From Oryzias latipes (Eukaryota > Chordata > Actinopteri > Beloniformes > Adrianichthyidae), in contig NC_019864.2 of the NCBI RefSeq assembly GCF_002234675.1, positions 20,028,582 to 20,092,581 of the forward strand: 64,000 nt of DNA. The letters run 5' to 3'. The notes beneath the pieces were generated by a model, which worked only from the letters and a program-made list of their open reading frames with translations, searched no databases and was not told the DNA's origin. The position numbers and the translations under genes were made by a program. Shown in pieces: positions 28,750-40,825 of this stretch (the first letter of the stretch is position 1; every line of letters starts with the position of its first letter).

Positions 28750-31700
28750 ATGGCGGTTGAGAAGAGAAAAGGTAAGCTTTGCAATAAAAAAAACAACGCA
28801 CAGCAGATGTTAGTTCAGTGCGAAAAAGAGGAGAGAGGTGGGTAAAGAGAACACTGTCCATTGTATAAAAATATGATTCTGTTTTCTTTTCGTTTTAGGC
28901 TCTTGTGGGTTCAAGGTGATGGGACTACTGAACCCTAAAGCTTTTGATAATGAACACTTAGAAAAATGGGAGTTAATTGGCATTGGGGGATTTGGTCACG
29001 TTTTCAAAGTCAAACATAAAAAAATGGGGCATGATGTGGCCATTAAGCTGCTTGATTCTTCTGATTGGTAATTCAACAACTTTCTGGATACAGTATTTGT
29101 TTTAAATTTCTTGTTCTTTATTTACAATATCATGTAGCAACAGACTGCAATCTTCTTCCAGCCTTGACATGGAAGGGGCACTGTTTAAGGAGGCCAAGTA
29201 TCTTGAAACATCATCATCCGACTATGTCCTGAGGATCTACGGAATTTATGAAGGAATCCCCCCTTTCTCTAAAGCAAAGTTACAAACCAAGGGGATAGTC
29301 ACAGAGTTCATGCGAAGAGGATCTATTGAGACCCTACAGAAGCAACTGAATTGCACTCCACCAGTGCCTCTAGCCTTTCGTTTGGCTCATGAAGTGGCTT
29401 TAGGAATAAACTTCCTCCATTCGATGGGTATTTTACACCGTGATCTAAAGCCAAGCAATGTAATGCTGAGTGAAAGCCTTAATGTAAAGGTAAAACACAG
29501 TGACGAAAAGTGTGAGTTTATAATGATACAATTATTTTTTAAATTTCCACCGTTGTATTTTGTAGCTGGCAGACTTTGGTCTGAGCACACAGTCTACCAG
29601 TGCCAACACCAGCAATGAAGAAAAAGCAGCACATGGAGGCTCACTCAAGTACATGCCACCTGAAGCTTTTGAAGCAAACTATACACCTTCACGTTCCTAT
29701 GACATTTACAGGTAAATGTTCAATCAGACCTATTGCAAATGTTGTTCACAAATGTGCTGTTTGTAACTGAAATCTGCTGTTTTCATTTATCAGCTTTGGA
29801 ATCCTTGTGTGGTCCATCTTTACTGGAGAACAACCTTATAAAGGTATAGATTTAAATGTACGGTTAACTACCATCCTCATTCAACTTACCTCTAATTATT
29901 CATTGTTCTGGCGATAAGATGCCTTGGAATTTGTGGTGAAGATGAAAGTACCCGAGGGCCAAAGACCTCCCCTTGATCAACTGTTTGTGGAAAATAAAGA
30001 ACAGTTGGAGGAGCTGAAAACCTTCATCTGCCAGTGCTGGGAAGGGGAGCCATCAAAGAGGCCAACAACTAAAAGCATGTATTCGTGCCAAACATAAACA
30101 TTTTTTCACAAGTACATTTTTAGGACAATTGTAGGTAATACTTTCTTTTCATTGCACTTAAGGGGTAAGTACCAAGTAATATTCAAGTGAACAAACCTAG
30201 GATTTAGTAATGAAATTACCATGTAGTTGAGTGGAAATTGGGCTGACTTTCTTTTACAGACCAGTTTCATTGTACTTAAGGGGTAGTTTCTGTGGTAAAA
30301 TCATGGTTAATACCATGAAACATACGAGTGCAGACCTAAAGGTCAAGGTCCTTTATTTGTACTTACCTTGTTCTTTCATGTGGTAAGTACCACAAAAGAC
30401 ACCTTTGCACAACATGTTAGTACCCAATAAGTATATTATAAATACCCAGTATCTACCACATATGTATGAACCAAATAGTACCACAGAAATACACAGTAAG
30501 TACCATGTAAGTACAGAGTAGACACATAAAAGTACCATGTAAGTACAGAGTAGACACATAAAAGTACCATGTAAGTACCCAGTAAGTCACATAAAAAGTA
30601 CCATGTAAACACACTGTAAGTACCCAGAAAATTCCATAAAAAGAACCATATAAATACCCCTTAAGTACACTGTAAGTACTGTACTGTAAAAGAAAGCGTT
30701 ACCCAATTGTATTACTAGTGTTTTTTCAACATGTGGAAAATGCCAAAAATTGTCCAGTCTAAAATTTGGATGCAAATGTTTGCTGGATATTGCTCGTAAC
30801 ATGTATTGATTTTTGTCCTATAGAATGCATTGGAGTCACTGAAAAAATGTATTCAATACACAAGAATGGGATTAATCATGCTGTCTATCAAGTCTTTGAA
30901 AAACTGGTAAAAACAAAGTTTAAAAAAAAAAAATAAAAATAAAAAACAGGGACTGATGAGTCAATACTTGTTCTTAATCTTCCTGGGTATGGCATGCACT
31001 GTAGGACTCAGTAAAGTCTGAACCTCCTGAAGCAAGCGTGGAACCCAGTTTAGCTGAAGCAACAGGTATGTTGTTCAGTTTTATTTTTATTATATTTTAA
31101 TTTGGCTAATTTCTGCTTATGCCTTGGGAGCCACTGAAAACTAAATAACAATATGTTTTCTTGTTAGGTAATGGGGAGAATGGTGTAGATCGCCCTGGGT
31201 TTACAACACAGGTAGTTTTAAAACACTTTGTCTAAAGTTTTAAACTAGTTATACAAGCTTTCAGAATTTGAATATTAAAACATATGTTCTCTGTTGACAT
31301 CAGCTATCTGTAGCTGATGGCAGAAAAAATGTGGATCACAAAGGTCTGTCAGCATTTGTTTTTCGTTTTCAAATTAATTTCTTTTTAAATTGTTTGGATA
31401 TTTTCATAATACTTTTTTTTTTTCAAACAGCAAACTTTGTTGACAGGAACAGAGCAAGTTTGATCAAATCCACCACCAAGGTGATGGAAATAGTTGAAGA
31501 GCTTGGAGACATGGTTCAGCCAGAAGCCTGTTCATTCATCAAAGTACAAAAAACGAGCCACATGCAGATGACAGAGCTGTACAGCGGACCATTACATTCA
31601 GGAGGGAAACAGGTTAAAGCAGCATTTTATGACGCCCTCAAAAAGCATGAGCCACAACTGGTTAAAGAACTTGGTACGATTTTCCGTGTTTGTCCCATTT

Positions 31701-31913
31701 ACCTGTTTGTCTTTTACAAGTCATTCAAGGTATTAATTGTGCTTTCTCTTTCTCAGGTAACAGTTTTAACTGATGAAAATTGTTTTATTTTTCATGAACT
31801 AAAGTTGCAGAGCTTCTCCAAGATGTTCCTTTTACTTTTAACTACTGTGGATCATCTTTAATAAGTATTTTTGTGTTCCAGATTTGAAAAATGCATCAAT
31901 AAATTCAAACTGA
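28750..31913 (+). CDS. RIPK3-like kinase with C-terminal CARD (gene A)
   Basis: Twelve exons keep one frame, 457 residues: 28750-28771, 28899-29067, 29162-29489, 29566-29711, 29794-29843, 29919-30074, 30824-30906, 31005-31065, 31168-31211, 31304-31343, 31431-31673 and 31882-31913. The kinase domain (about 30-300) has an intact glycine loop GIGGFGHV (35-42), VAIK lysine 57, HRDLK (Asp158) and DFG (176-178), with PPE in place of APE. It most resembles RIPK3. A short acidic linker (319-366) has no visible RHIM. Residues 367-448 form a CARD of the type found in fish ASC, caspase-1 and NLRP1 (FVDRNR start, LYSGPLHSGG, AAFYDALKKHEP). RIPK2 also pairs kinase and CARD, but its catalytic motifs differ. 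Exon 6 needs a GC donor. A poly(A) signal AATAAA lies at 31999. A signalling role in inflammation or cell death is inferred. Confidence 0.85.
30340..30700 (+). repeat. GTAAGTAC-rich imperfect repeat in gene A intron 6
   Basis: Imperfect tandem units built on taccatgtaagtac / cacataaaagtacc fill this part of the intron. GTAAGTAC-type motifs occur at least seven times. Each looks like a strong 5' splice site. The array lies just downstream of the GC donor at 30075. Confidence 0.8.
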
Positions 31914-33329
31914 ACTTTTTGCTACTGACCGATTGTCCTGTTTGCTGTTTAAGTAAAGATACTGGAATCAGAATCAGACTCTGGGTAAGATCAGTACAAA
32001 TAAAATTTTGTTGTTTTTGATTGTGAAAGAGCAGATCAGTAGAGTGAGGTAAAATAGATCTTGTGCCAAGACTATGTAGCTGCGTTAACTTATTGCTACT
32101 CTTCCAGCTCCAAAGGGTCTGTCTATCTTAACTGTTGACCTTGGATGGAAAACATGTATAGAAAGAAAAATAAGCAGTTGGCTTTAAAAAGATGAAAACA
32201 CCAAAGCATGAAGTTGTTATTTGAACTTTATCCAAAGTGGTAAGACAACAGGAATAACCAGGCAAGTCATGGCAAGCTTCAACAAAAACCCCTTCACAAC
32301 ATTTTTATCTTCAAATTGAATTCTGACTTGTGGTTTTAGGTGTAAGTCTTTTTGTATCCAAAATAAAAAAAGTTTTTTTAGAGACCAAAATGATGGTGTT
32401 TATATTAGATCTACAACTGGCAAAACTTATGTAACACAAGACATGATTAAAATTGTAAAGTAACATGGGAAATCAAATGTCTGACCAGGAAATTGTTGTA
32501 CAATAGTTCTTTTCATTGTTCTATAGTGCCATCTTTGTTTTTACTTTACATTTGTGTGAATGCATAGGGGAAACAGTGTGTGACATACACATACTGTGTT
32601 TAGTGAAGGGACTCCACAAATATTTAGAACAAATCTATATTCTACTTCTGTTATTATAGAGTATCTGACAGGTCAATTGACACAATACTCCAGTAGAATT
32701 TTGTTAAATAACCTTGTTCGTGCAATGTGAATACATTCTAGTGAATACAATCAGATGGAAATCACACTTTTAACAGTAACAGACAAGAAAAACATGACAA
32801 CACACCCTCAAACCAGAAAGACTGCAATCACACCAACCAAGTCTGTTTAAAAAACAAACAGACACACAGTCTTATTTTAATTTAAAATAATTTAAACAAA
32901 GGCAGATCCCCACTAAATAACAAATGATTCAACATAAAAGCATACATTTTCATGATACAGCAGTGATTTTTTCTGAATTACTGGTTACCATATCTGTCTC
33001 ATAAAATATTCTGGAAGTCTAGATTGTAAGACTTTGTAACAGCTTGTTACAGTTACAGAGTAAAAAGTATAGTAAACTCAATACTTTTCATGTGTATTAT
33101 TTTTACAGTAAATGAAACACCTTTCTATACATTGTTGTAAGTTAATAGGTATTTGACAATTTTTTATTTCATGTTTTATTGAAAGAATTTTGAGGAGGTT
33201 TGAAAACTGTGACAATGTTTCTATAAAATCCAGAACATTCGCAGCCTTAGTGGATTAAACCATCTGAGGGGGGAAAAAGGAATATTGTGAAAACTTTGAA
33301 GAACTTTTAAATAACAAATACACATGTGC
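31914..33329. other. Intergenic spacer between convergent RIPK-like genes A and B
   Basis: No exon recognised. It should carry the 3' UTRs of both genes. A minus-strand AATAAA at 33174-33179 could serve gene B. Confidence 0.5.
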
Positions 33330-35498
33330 TTAAGAAGAGCAAAGGTTCATCAGCAGCTCTGGCTCATGCTTTTTAAGGGTGTCATAAAACGCTGCTTTGA
33401 CCGGTGTTCCTCCTGAATGTAGGGGTCCATCCCAGAACTCGATCATCTTCTTGTAGCTTGTGTTTTGTTCTTCAATTTCTGCGTAGGCCTCTCTGTGGAC
33501 CATGTCTCCAAGCTCTTTGACGATTAACATTATCTTGGTGGTTTTTTGTAGTAAATCTGTCATCTTGCTGTCAACAAAGTTGGCTTTTTGTAGAAAAGAA
33601 TAAAAGAAGAATAAAAGAAGGCAAAAAAGAAAGAAAAAGGAGAACTTAACAGATATATTTTCAAATGTGCAAAAAGATTGGACACACACATACCTTTTGC
33701 ATCATCTGTCAGATCACGCTGTTATATGAGAAATATAAAAATCCATCAGTAAATTAAACAAATTCACAAAATTTGTTCTTAGAAGTGGAGAGATGTTTAT
33801 GAAGGAAAACCTGTGATGGAGGTGCAGGGTGATCTACAGTATCATTTGAATGTTTCGGAGGCTCACAGGTGATGCCGTCCTAAAAGAACAATTTGATAAA
33901 AAGAAATAACTTTTTTTTTTTTGCTTTTTAGTTAGTGGTTGTTATTCCAAAAAGTTGTAAATATCGTGTTTCTCACCAGCTTCTTTAAAACCATGTAGAC
34001 CTCGTCATGTATTTTGTGTTCATGCTTCAAGTACACGTTCTCAGTCGGGGAAATTATGTCTTGGTGATTTTGATTATTGAAGGATGCATTGGGTAAGAAG
34101 AAATAATATGATTAAATAAAAAAGATCAATGCTTGGCAGAACTGGAAAATCCCAGTTATGTTGGAAAGACACTGAAATATGTGAAGATAAAACTGAATAT
34201 ATTAATGGTTTTTATGATCTCATACCTTTAAACGTTGGCCTTTTTGATGGATCACCTTCCCAGCACTTCTGCATTAGATCGAGGAGATCTTTCATTCCTG
34301 CTGTATCCTTCTTTAAGTCCTCAAGAGTGGGTCTCTGACCTTTTTTGACACATTTTCGCACTTGAACTGAACCAGCACCTTAATTTTGAAAACAACAAAA
34401 GGCACAGAAGTGTAAATTTGTTTAATAGGAGCTACTTCACAATAGATCTTTCATTCCCTTTATATATTTTTGCAATATATGTACTCTTGAAAATGAAATG
34501 CTTGAATTTACCTGGATAAGGTTCTTCTCCAGAAAGAATGGCCCAGAGAAATATACCGAAGCTGATGAAGACAAAAAATATATACTTGTGAAGAAAAGAA
34601 GGAAGAAAAAAAAAAAGGTCAAAGTAATGCATAGTCTTTAAAGCATCTCTAAAAAATAAATTTGCAAATATTTTGAACAAATACATTTATTCAGCCATAT
34701 TTACCTATACACATCGAAAGAACGAGCAGGTTTGTAGTTTAAATTATCAAAAGCTTCAGGTGGCATGTACTTCAGTGTGCCTGCATTCTCTGTTTCTTCT
34801 TGATTGTTGGGGCTATAGGTGATTGACACAGCACACAGACCAAAATCTGCCAGCTGAAGAAATACATGACAAAAAACTGTATGTAACCTTTATATTTATA
34901 CTTATAAATCCATTTTTACTTTAAGGCATTTTACCTTTGCATGAAGTTCATCAGACAGCATTACATTCTCTGGTTTTAAATCTCGGTGCAGGAAACCCTC
35001 GGAGTGAAGGAAATTCATTCCTAAAGCCACTTCCTGGATCAAACGGCAGGTTAGTGCAAACGGTGGAGGACCTGACAACTTTCCGCAAAGAGTCTTTATA
35101 GATCCTCTTTTCATGAACTCCATGACCATTCCTTTTTGCCTGATTTGTTCAGTTGGTGGGGTTCCCTCATACATGCCATAAATCCTCAGGACATTTTGAC
35201 AGGAGAACACCTTTTGAAATTTAGCCTCCTGCAACAGTGACTTCTCCACGCTGCACAGGAAAATGTTTTGAAGTATTTTTTAGTAGACTATAGGGAAAAT
35301 AAAGAAGCACATAAAGTTCATAATCACATTTTGGGAAGCAAAAATTTACCTGACATCATTAAGGAGCTTAATTGCCACATAGTGTCCCATTTTCTGATGC
35401 CTGGCCTTGTACACGTTGCCAAAGCCACCTTGGCCAATCGAAGTCCATTCCGACAAAGAGTCATCTTCAAACCTTTTAGGCTCCAGTTTATCTGCCAT
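33330..35498 (-). CDS. RIPK3-like kinase with C-terminal CARD (gene B)
   Basis: Nine exons join in frame to 415 residues: 35498-35350, 35250-34935, 34853-34705, 34561-34512, 34378-34226, 34059-33977, 33879-33811, 33718-33694 and 33583-33330. Exon boundaries and phases mirror gene A, including the 50-nt and 83-nt exons. The kinase domain has glycine loop GQGGFGNV (22-29), VAIK lysine 44, HRDLK (Asp140) and DFG (158-160), all intact. A short linker leads to the CARD from residue 332 (FVDSKM start, GPLHSGG, AAFYDTLKKHEP), ending LLMNLCSS. No RHIM is visible in the linker. The loop after DFG (NNQEETENAG) differs from gene A. A non-coding leader exon ends at 35614. All donors are GT. The gene appears functional by sequence. 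Confidence 0.87.
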
Positions 35499-35613
35499 CT
35501 TTTTTTCTGATAAGTGATAAAACCTTTAATAGGGAAATTAAAATGAAAGGAAAAAAAGTTATGTCTTATATGTTGTCTGTTATGTTGTATTTTAATTTCA
35601 GGTTTCTACTCAC

Positions 35614-35716
35614 CGAGTTTACTCTTGGAGTGTGTGGAAGTTGTTGATGTGGTTCAAATCAGAGCTTTCAGAAATGATACCGAGAGAAGTTTGCAAGCTG
35701 CAGTTGAGGGGCGGAG
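35614..35716 (-). promoter_or_regulatory. 5' leader exon and promoter-proximal motif of gene B
   Basis: A donor site (ctcg|gtgag) at 35612-35613 ends a leader exon with no ATG. It splices to the acceptor (atcag) at 35507-35508, eight bases before the start codon. At 35699-35715 the minus strand reads ccgcccctcaactgca, nearly identical to the stretch just before the leader ATG of gene C (58778-58795). The 5' limit of the exon is unknown. Confidence 0.5.
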
Positions 35717-36513
35717 TGTATGAGAAAAACCTGGAAGGGGAAAAGTGCACACGGAAAGAACGTGGCAGTTGTTTTTCAAGTCAAAATGACCTGAAGGCAG
35801 TTCGTTCTTCTGTAGAAGAACAAATGAAAAAGATGTGCGTGTGTATGTGTTCCCTGAGATATGGCTTTGCACAAAAAGAGACCCCCCTGAACAGTATAAA
35901 AGAACCAAATATTTATTTTATTTTTATTTTTTCACAATTGTCTTAAAGTTTCTTGTTTTTCTATGAGGACAATTTATCTCAATTCAATAGTTGTGAAAAT
36001 GTTAAGTTCTGTATATTTGTACACTCTACTTTGCAATCAGCAAAAAATAGCACATCAAAATATAAGTATATTTTTTTGGAAACAAACCTTTTTCAATAAA
36101 CATAGTTTTAATGTTCTGGTTCCAGCATGTTCATTTTTACATGGTTAAAGTGCACTTCTTTTTTTAAAGTTGCAACTTTAACTTAATCATTTCACACTGA
36201 TTTGGCTTTATATGACCGTTTTTCCTTGAATTATGGTGCTGCTCTGGTACCTCATGATGTTGTCAGTGATGAAGCTCTAAAGAACCACTCTTATAACCCC
36301 TCTTTCCTGACAGCATTCAGATATGAGTCTTGAACTGGACTCATATCTTGAAAGGTCATCCTTTCCTCTGAAACCAGAACCGGCTGTGAAAGAAGTGAGC
36401 AACACTTGTATTAAAGCTCATGATGGTTTTTGCTCTTTGTGCAGCAATCAATGTGACTGATTTTGTAAAACCTACATGATATGTTTTATACAGTTGGACC
36501 GGTTTACTGAACT
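35717..36513. other. Upstream of gene B, no feature recognised
   Basis: AT-rich sequence between the gene B leader and the hAT element. No coding exon or named repeat was seen. Confidence 0.4.
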
Positions 36514-36521
36514 GTTTAATA
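36514..36521. repeat. Left 8-bp target duplication of the hAT element
   Basis: GTTTAATA immediately precedes the element end cacgtgtcaaactca. The identical octamer follows the right end at 54638-54645. Confidence 0.85.
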
Positions 36522-36864
36522 CACGTGTCAAACTCAAGGCCCGGGGGCCAAATGTAGCCCTCCATGCCATTTTATGTGGCCCGCGAGAGCATGAAAGGTT
36601 TTAATTTCTTAAAATAAAAAATAAAAATTGGTGTGTATTTATTCATATCTAGGGGGAATCAGACTTGAAATATTGGATTGGGCAACTATACATTAGGACT
36701 TAAACACTGTCTATATAACCTAACCTGACAGAATCAAATTTAAAAGGATTTGTACTAGAGCAACAAGCAAACATATGTTTTCTATGCAACTGTAATTGTC
36801 ACTTTAAAAAGTTGTAATCAATAAATAATGAGTTATACAACATTAAGAAGTAGTTACATTTATT

Positions 36865-37143
36865 AGGGCCCGAGCACGGAGTGCAAGGACCCTATTGTAT
36901 CTGTTAGGTTTATTAGGGCCCGAGCACGGAGTGCAAGGACCCTATTGTAATTCGAATGTTTATTATTATTAGGGCCCGAGCACGGAGTGCAAGGACCCTA
37001 TTGTAATTCGAATGTTTATTAGGGCCCGAGCACGTAGTGCAAGGACCCTATTGTATTTACTCGGATTATTAGGGCCCGAGCACGGAGTGCAAGGACCCTA
37101 TTGTAATTCGAATGTTTATTATTATTATTATTATTATTATTAT
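36865..37143 (+). repeat. Five copies of a ~35-bp GGGCCCGAGCAC hairpin module plus (TTA)n
   Basis: Modules reading agggcccgagcacggagtgc and then aaggaccctattgta start at 36865, 36915, 36971, 37021 and 37071. Each is an imperfect palindrome (agggccc..gcac against gtgc..ggaccct). A (TTA)n run follows at 37116-37143. The reverse complement gtgctcgggccc recurs near the right side of each large unit (42510, 49162, 54502), so the two look like opposite ends of an inserted element. Confidence 0.85.
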
Positions 37144-39124
37144 TCTACCGGAAGAGTCGCCTTTTTGAGGCCTTTAACATACCCCAAAACTCACCAAATT
37201 TGGCACACACATCAGGAGTCGCGAAAAATTTCGTATTTTATAGGAGATTGGCATGGGCGCACAAAAACGGCTCGATAGCGCCACCTACAGTGACTTTTGT
37301 CCCGACGCCCCGCATACGCTTTAACGTACAAGCTTGATTTTTACAGGGCATGTTCTTCAGATGGAGACTTACAAAAAAGTCTGAAAGGACCCACCTGTCA
37401 CTCGCACAGGAAGTCTGATATATTGAGGTCAATATGTCATTTTTGCTTCATTTTGGACATTTGCAGGCCTCGCTCTAGAACGAACTCCTCCTAGAGATTT
37501 TGGAGTAATGACTTCAAACTTTGGTTGTGTAAACTAGACACATGTCCGATGTTAAATTGCGAAGCTTTTAAGTTTTTATGGATGTTTGTGACCATGGCGG
37601 CGCGTCAAAATTGGAGGTCGTTTCGAAAACACGCCATGAAAAGAAAAATGGCCATTACTCAGCCATGCAAAATCCAATCTGATCCAAAATTGATATGCAT
37701 GATTGTAGTCTGACTCTGAACACATCTGCAGTGAAAAAATCTGGAAAAAGTGTAGCGCCACCTGCTGGCAAGAGGAAATGACATGTTTTACTTGGAGCAT
37801 CACTACTCCGAGTAGGATGAGCCGACACACCTGAAAATGACGTCCACCTGTTGAAAAGCCATTGAAGTTTACTCTGACAAAAAACCATAACTTTCAATGC
37901 GGGGGTGTGGTCGTGACAGAGCGGCAAAGTTGGGCATCTCGCTATGCACACAAAAGTTGCTCTCACGTGCACATTCCTTGTCCAATCTCACTGAAATTCA
38001 ATGGATATGATGAAGCTTCTATTCTGAACCCATGGATATGAAAATCTTGGACGAGCTCTATAGCGCCACCTAGTTATTGCATGGGGCACATTCTGCCCTG
38101 TATTTTCTCTTTGCTTTGTCCGATGTGCATGAAATTAAAACTGGAGATACTCAGAAGGGTCTTCTCTCATCATGTAAAGTTTCATGGGTGTACACCTGAC
38201 GGTGCCTGCGTAACAGGAAGTGGTCGATTATGTGCACCCAAATAATAGAAATTTATTATAAATCAGCCGTTTGTCTCAGGAAGCTGAGATTTCAGAATTA
38301 GATGCCTTTAATAACCTCCAGCTTTGATATGTAACACTATAGGGTCTACGAGAAACTTCATCACTTGATTTTTTTAATGAAATTTTGGACTGAACAAAGA
38401 TTTTTAGCATAAATTATGTTTAGGTTATCAGCACCAAGAATTCAACTTTCATAGGCATTTATGTGCTACTGCTTCCTAAAAAAATTCAGAATTATTGAAG
38501 TTACAGGTGAACTTTTATTCAACATTTCATCCAAAAAGGTCCGAAAACGTCTTTTTAGGCAAAACTGCAAACACCTATTTTTTTGCAAAACTTATCTTTC
38601 AAATATCAGCACAAAAAAATTAAAAACGGTAGGGATCTGTGTTTGCTGCCTTCCATATTTTTTTCAGACTTAAAAGTGTAACAGATGATTTATAAAAAAT
38701 CCTTTTTCATCCAAAAACCTGTGTTAAATCTGTCTAGACTCCAAACAAACATTTTTTTATGGTAACTTATGTTTCAACAATCGACACCAATTTTCACAGA
38801 CCTATAGCTAAACATGTCCCATAGCTACCTGAATATTTTCATAGATATAAAATGAACTGGTCATTCTAACATCTGGCATTCTAACATCTAACATCTTACA
38901 TGTCAAAGCCTCTCTCAGCCTGGCTCTGCTGAAGGAGTCGTGTTACAACCCCGCCCCCTCCTGCTGGGACCCCTGCTATGTAAATTAGCAAGCAGTGAAC
39001 AGAGAGATGAGAAGTAAGAATGGCCATTACTCAGGCATGCATAATCCAAAGACAGCCAGTTAAACACTGAAAGACATATTTTTTCGGTATGTCTTTCATA
39101 AATCTTTAGTATTAAAAACTCTCC

Positions 39125-40272
39125 AAGATGAATGTGCCTGACTCCACCTGCAGGTGGATCACAGACTTCCTGACGGACAGACAGCAGTATGTGAGGCTGG
39201 GGAAGCTCGTCTCAGATACTCGGACCACAAGCACCGGATCCCCCCAGGGCTGTGTCCTTTCACCCCTGTTACTCTCCCTGTACACAAACAGCTGCACAGC
39301 TGGTCACCTGTCTGTCAAACTCCTGAAGTTTGCTGACGACACCACACTCATCGGCCTCATCTCTGACGGAGATGAGTCGGCCTACAGGAGTTAAATAGCC
39401 AGGCTGGTGTCATAGTGCAGCGCTAACAACCTGGAGCTTAATGCTCTGAAGACAGTGGAGATGACAGTGGACTTGAGGAAGGCCCCAGCCCCCCTCCCCC
39501 CTGTCATCCTCTGTGACTCCCCGGTGACCTCTGTGGAGTCCTTCTGCTTCCTGGGAACCATCATCAGCCAGGACCTCAAGTGGGAGCAGAACATCAGCTC
39601 CATCACTAAGAAGGTCCAGCAGAGGATGTACTTCCTGAGGCAGCTGAAGAAGTTTCACCTCCCTGAAAAGATGCTGGTAGACTTTTACACCGCCATCATC
39701 GAATCCACCCTCACGTCCTCCATCACAGTCTGGTTCGCTGCGGCCACGGCCAGAGACAAGGCCAAGCTGCAACGCGTCATCCACTCAGCAGAGAAGGTGA
39801 TCGGCTGCCACCTCCCGTCTCTCCAGGAGCTGCACATCTCCAGGACCTGGAGGCGGGCAGCCAGGATTGTAGCCAACCCCTCTCATCCAGGACATAATCT
39901 CTTTCGGCCCCTCCCTTCTGGCAAGAGGCTCCGGTCCATCAGGACCAGGACCTCGCGCCACAAGAACAGCTTCTTCCCCACTGCAGCCAGCCTGCTGAAC
40001 AGAACCCCAACTCCCCCAGGTGACCCCCCCTCCACCCCCCGCCCACCAAAGGACTGTCGGTGCCACTTACAGGCCCCACCATCCCAGCCCATCTGTGCTC
40101 CCACTTTAATTCACCTTACTCTACTGTATATAGTGTGTTGTTGTTGTTAACTTAATTTTTAACTTATTCTTAATTGCACTATACACCAAGTCAAATTCCT
40201 CGTTTTGTAAAGTGCGCTCTACTGAACCTGGCAATAAAACTTTTTCTGATTCCTGATTCTGATTCTGATTCT
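39125..40272 (+). mobile_element. L2-type LINE 3' fragment, unit 1
   Basis: Reverse transcriptase pieces translate with TGSPQGCVLSPLL and FADDT (active-site YADD-like motif), a WxSANNLELN-like stretch, and the C-terminal CHLPSLQEL and LPSGKRLRSI motifs. It ends in a (TGATTC)n tail typical of L2 elements (40243-40272). Stop codons split the frame (for example at 39392 and 39412). The 231-codon open piece 39455-40150 is the C-terminal part. The N-terminal RT and endonuclease are absent. Confidence 0.85.
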
Positions 40273-40405
40273 ATTAATCATTGTTTTTTATTCATTCAAA
40301 ATGCAATTAAATCAATATTTTATCTTTTTTCTTTTCCTTTTTCTTTTTTTTTTATCTCTTATATCCTTTTTTATAATCAATGTTTGAACTTCTTTTCCTT
40401 TCTAT

Positions 40406-40825
40406 TGTCATGGTTTCAGTTTGTTGTCTTTTTTTTCGCTTTAGTTCTTGTTCTGTCTTGTTTGGTTCTGTTTCCTGTTTTATTTTGAAAGGTTTCCTGT
40501 CTTGTCATGTTTCTTGAGTTTTACTTCCTTTGGTCCCCATCTGCCCTAATCGTGTTCACCTGTGTCTTGTCTGCCCTGTCTGTATATAAGTCTTGTCTCT
40601 GCCTTCCTCCTGTGCTGGTCCATTAACTTCTGCTCATGTTGATCACGTCTTCTTGTCTGGCGTCCATGTCCCTTGCCATGCCACAGTAAGTTTTTGTTTT
40701 TAGTTTTGTCATCCTGCTCTGCAGCGCTTTTTGTTAGTTAAATAAACCCACTTGTCCTGAACCCGTTTGCCTCCCGTCTCTGCGCCTGGGTCCTACCTGC
40801 TCTCGAGCCTCCCCCCCACACGACA
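40406..40825 (+). mobile_element. Solo LTR, unit 1
   Basis: 420 bp from TGTCATGG to CACGACA, flanked by the 5-bp duplication TCTAT (40401-40405 and 40826-40830). It contains a TATA-like tatataag near 40583 and an aataaa near 40741-40746. No second LTR or interior is nearby, so it is a solo LTR. The family was not determined. Confidence 0.85.

Noticed and set aside
31007-31343. RHIM motif in the linker of RIPK-like gene A
   Set aside because: No I/V-Q-I/V-G core was found in the linker exons.
36865-37115. Five spaced GGGCCCGAGCAC modules considered as a CRISPR-like array
   Set aside because: The spacers are short, similar to one another and partly TTA repeats, and the genome is a vertebrate.
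39410-40104. Long minus-strand open frames over the L2 fragments (also at 45.9-46.5 and 51.5-52.1 kb)
   Set aside because: They are antisense shadows of the GC-rich L2 reverse transcriptase region and repeat in all three units.
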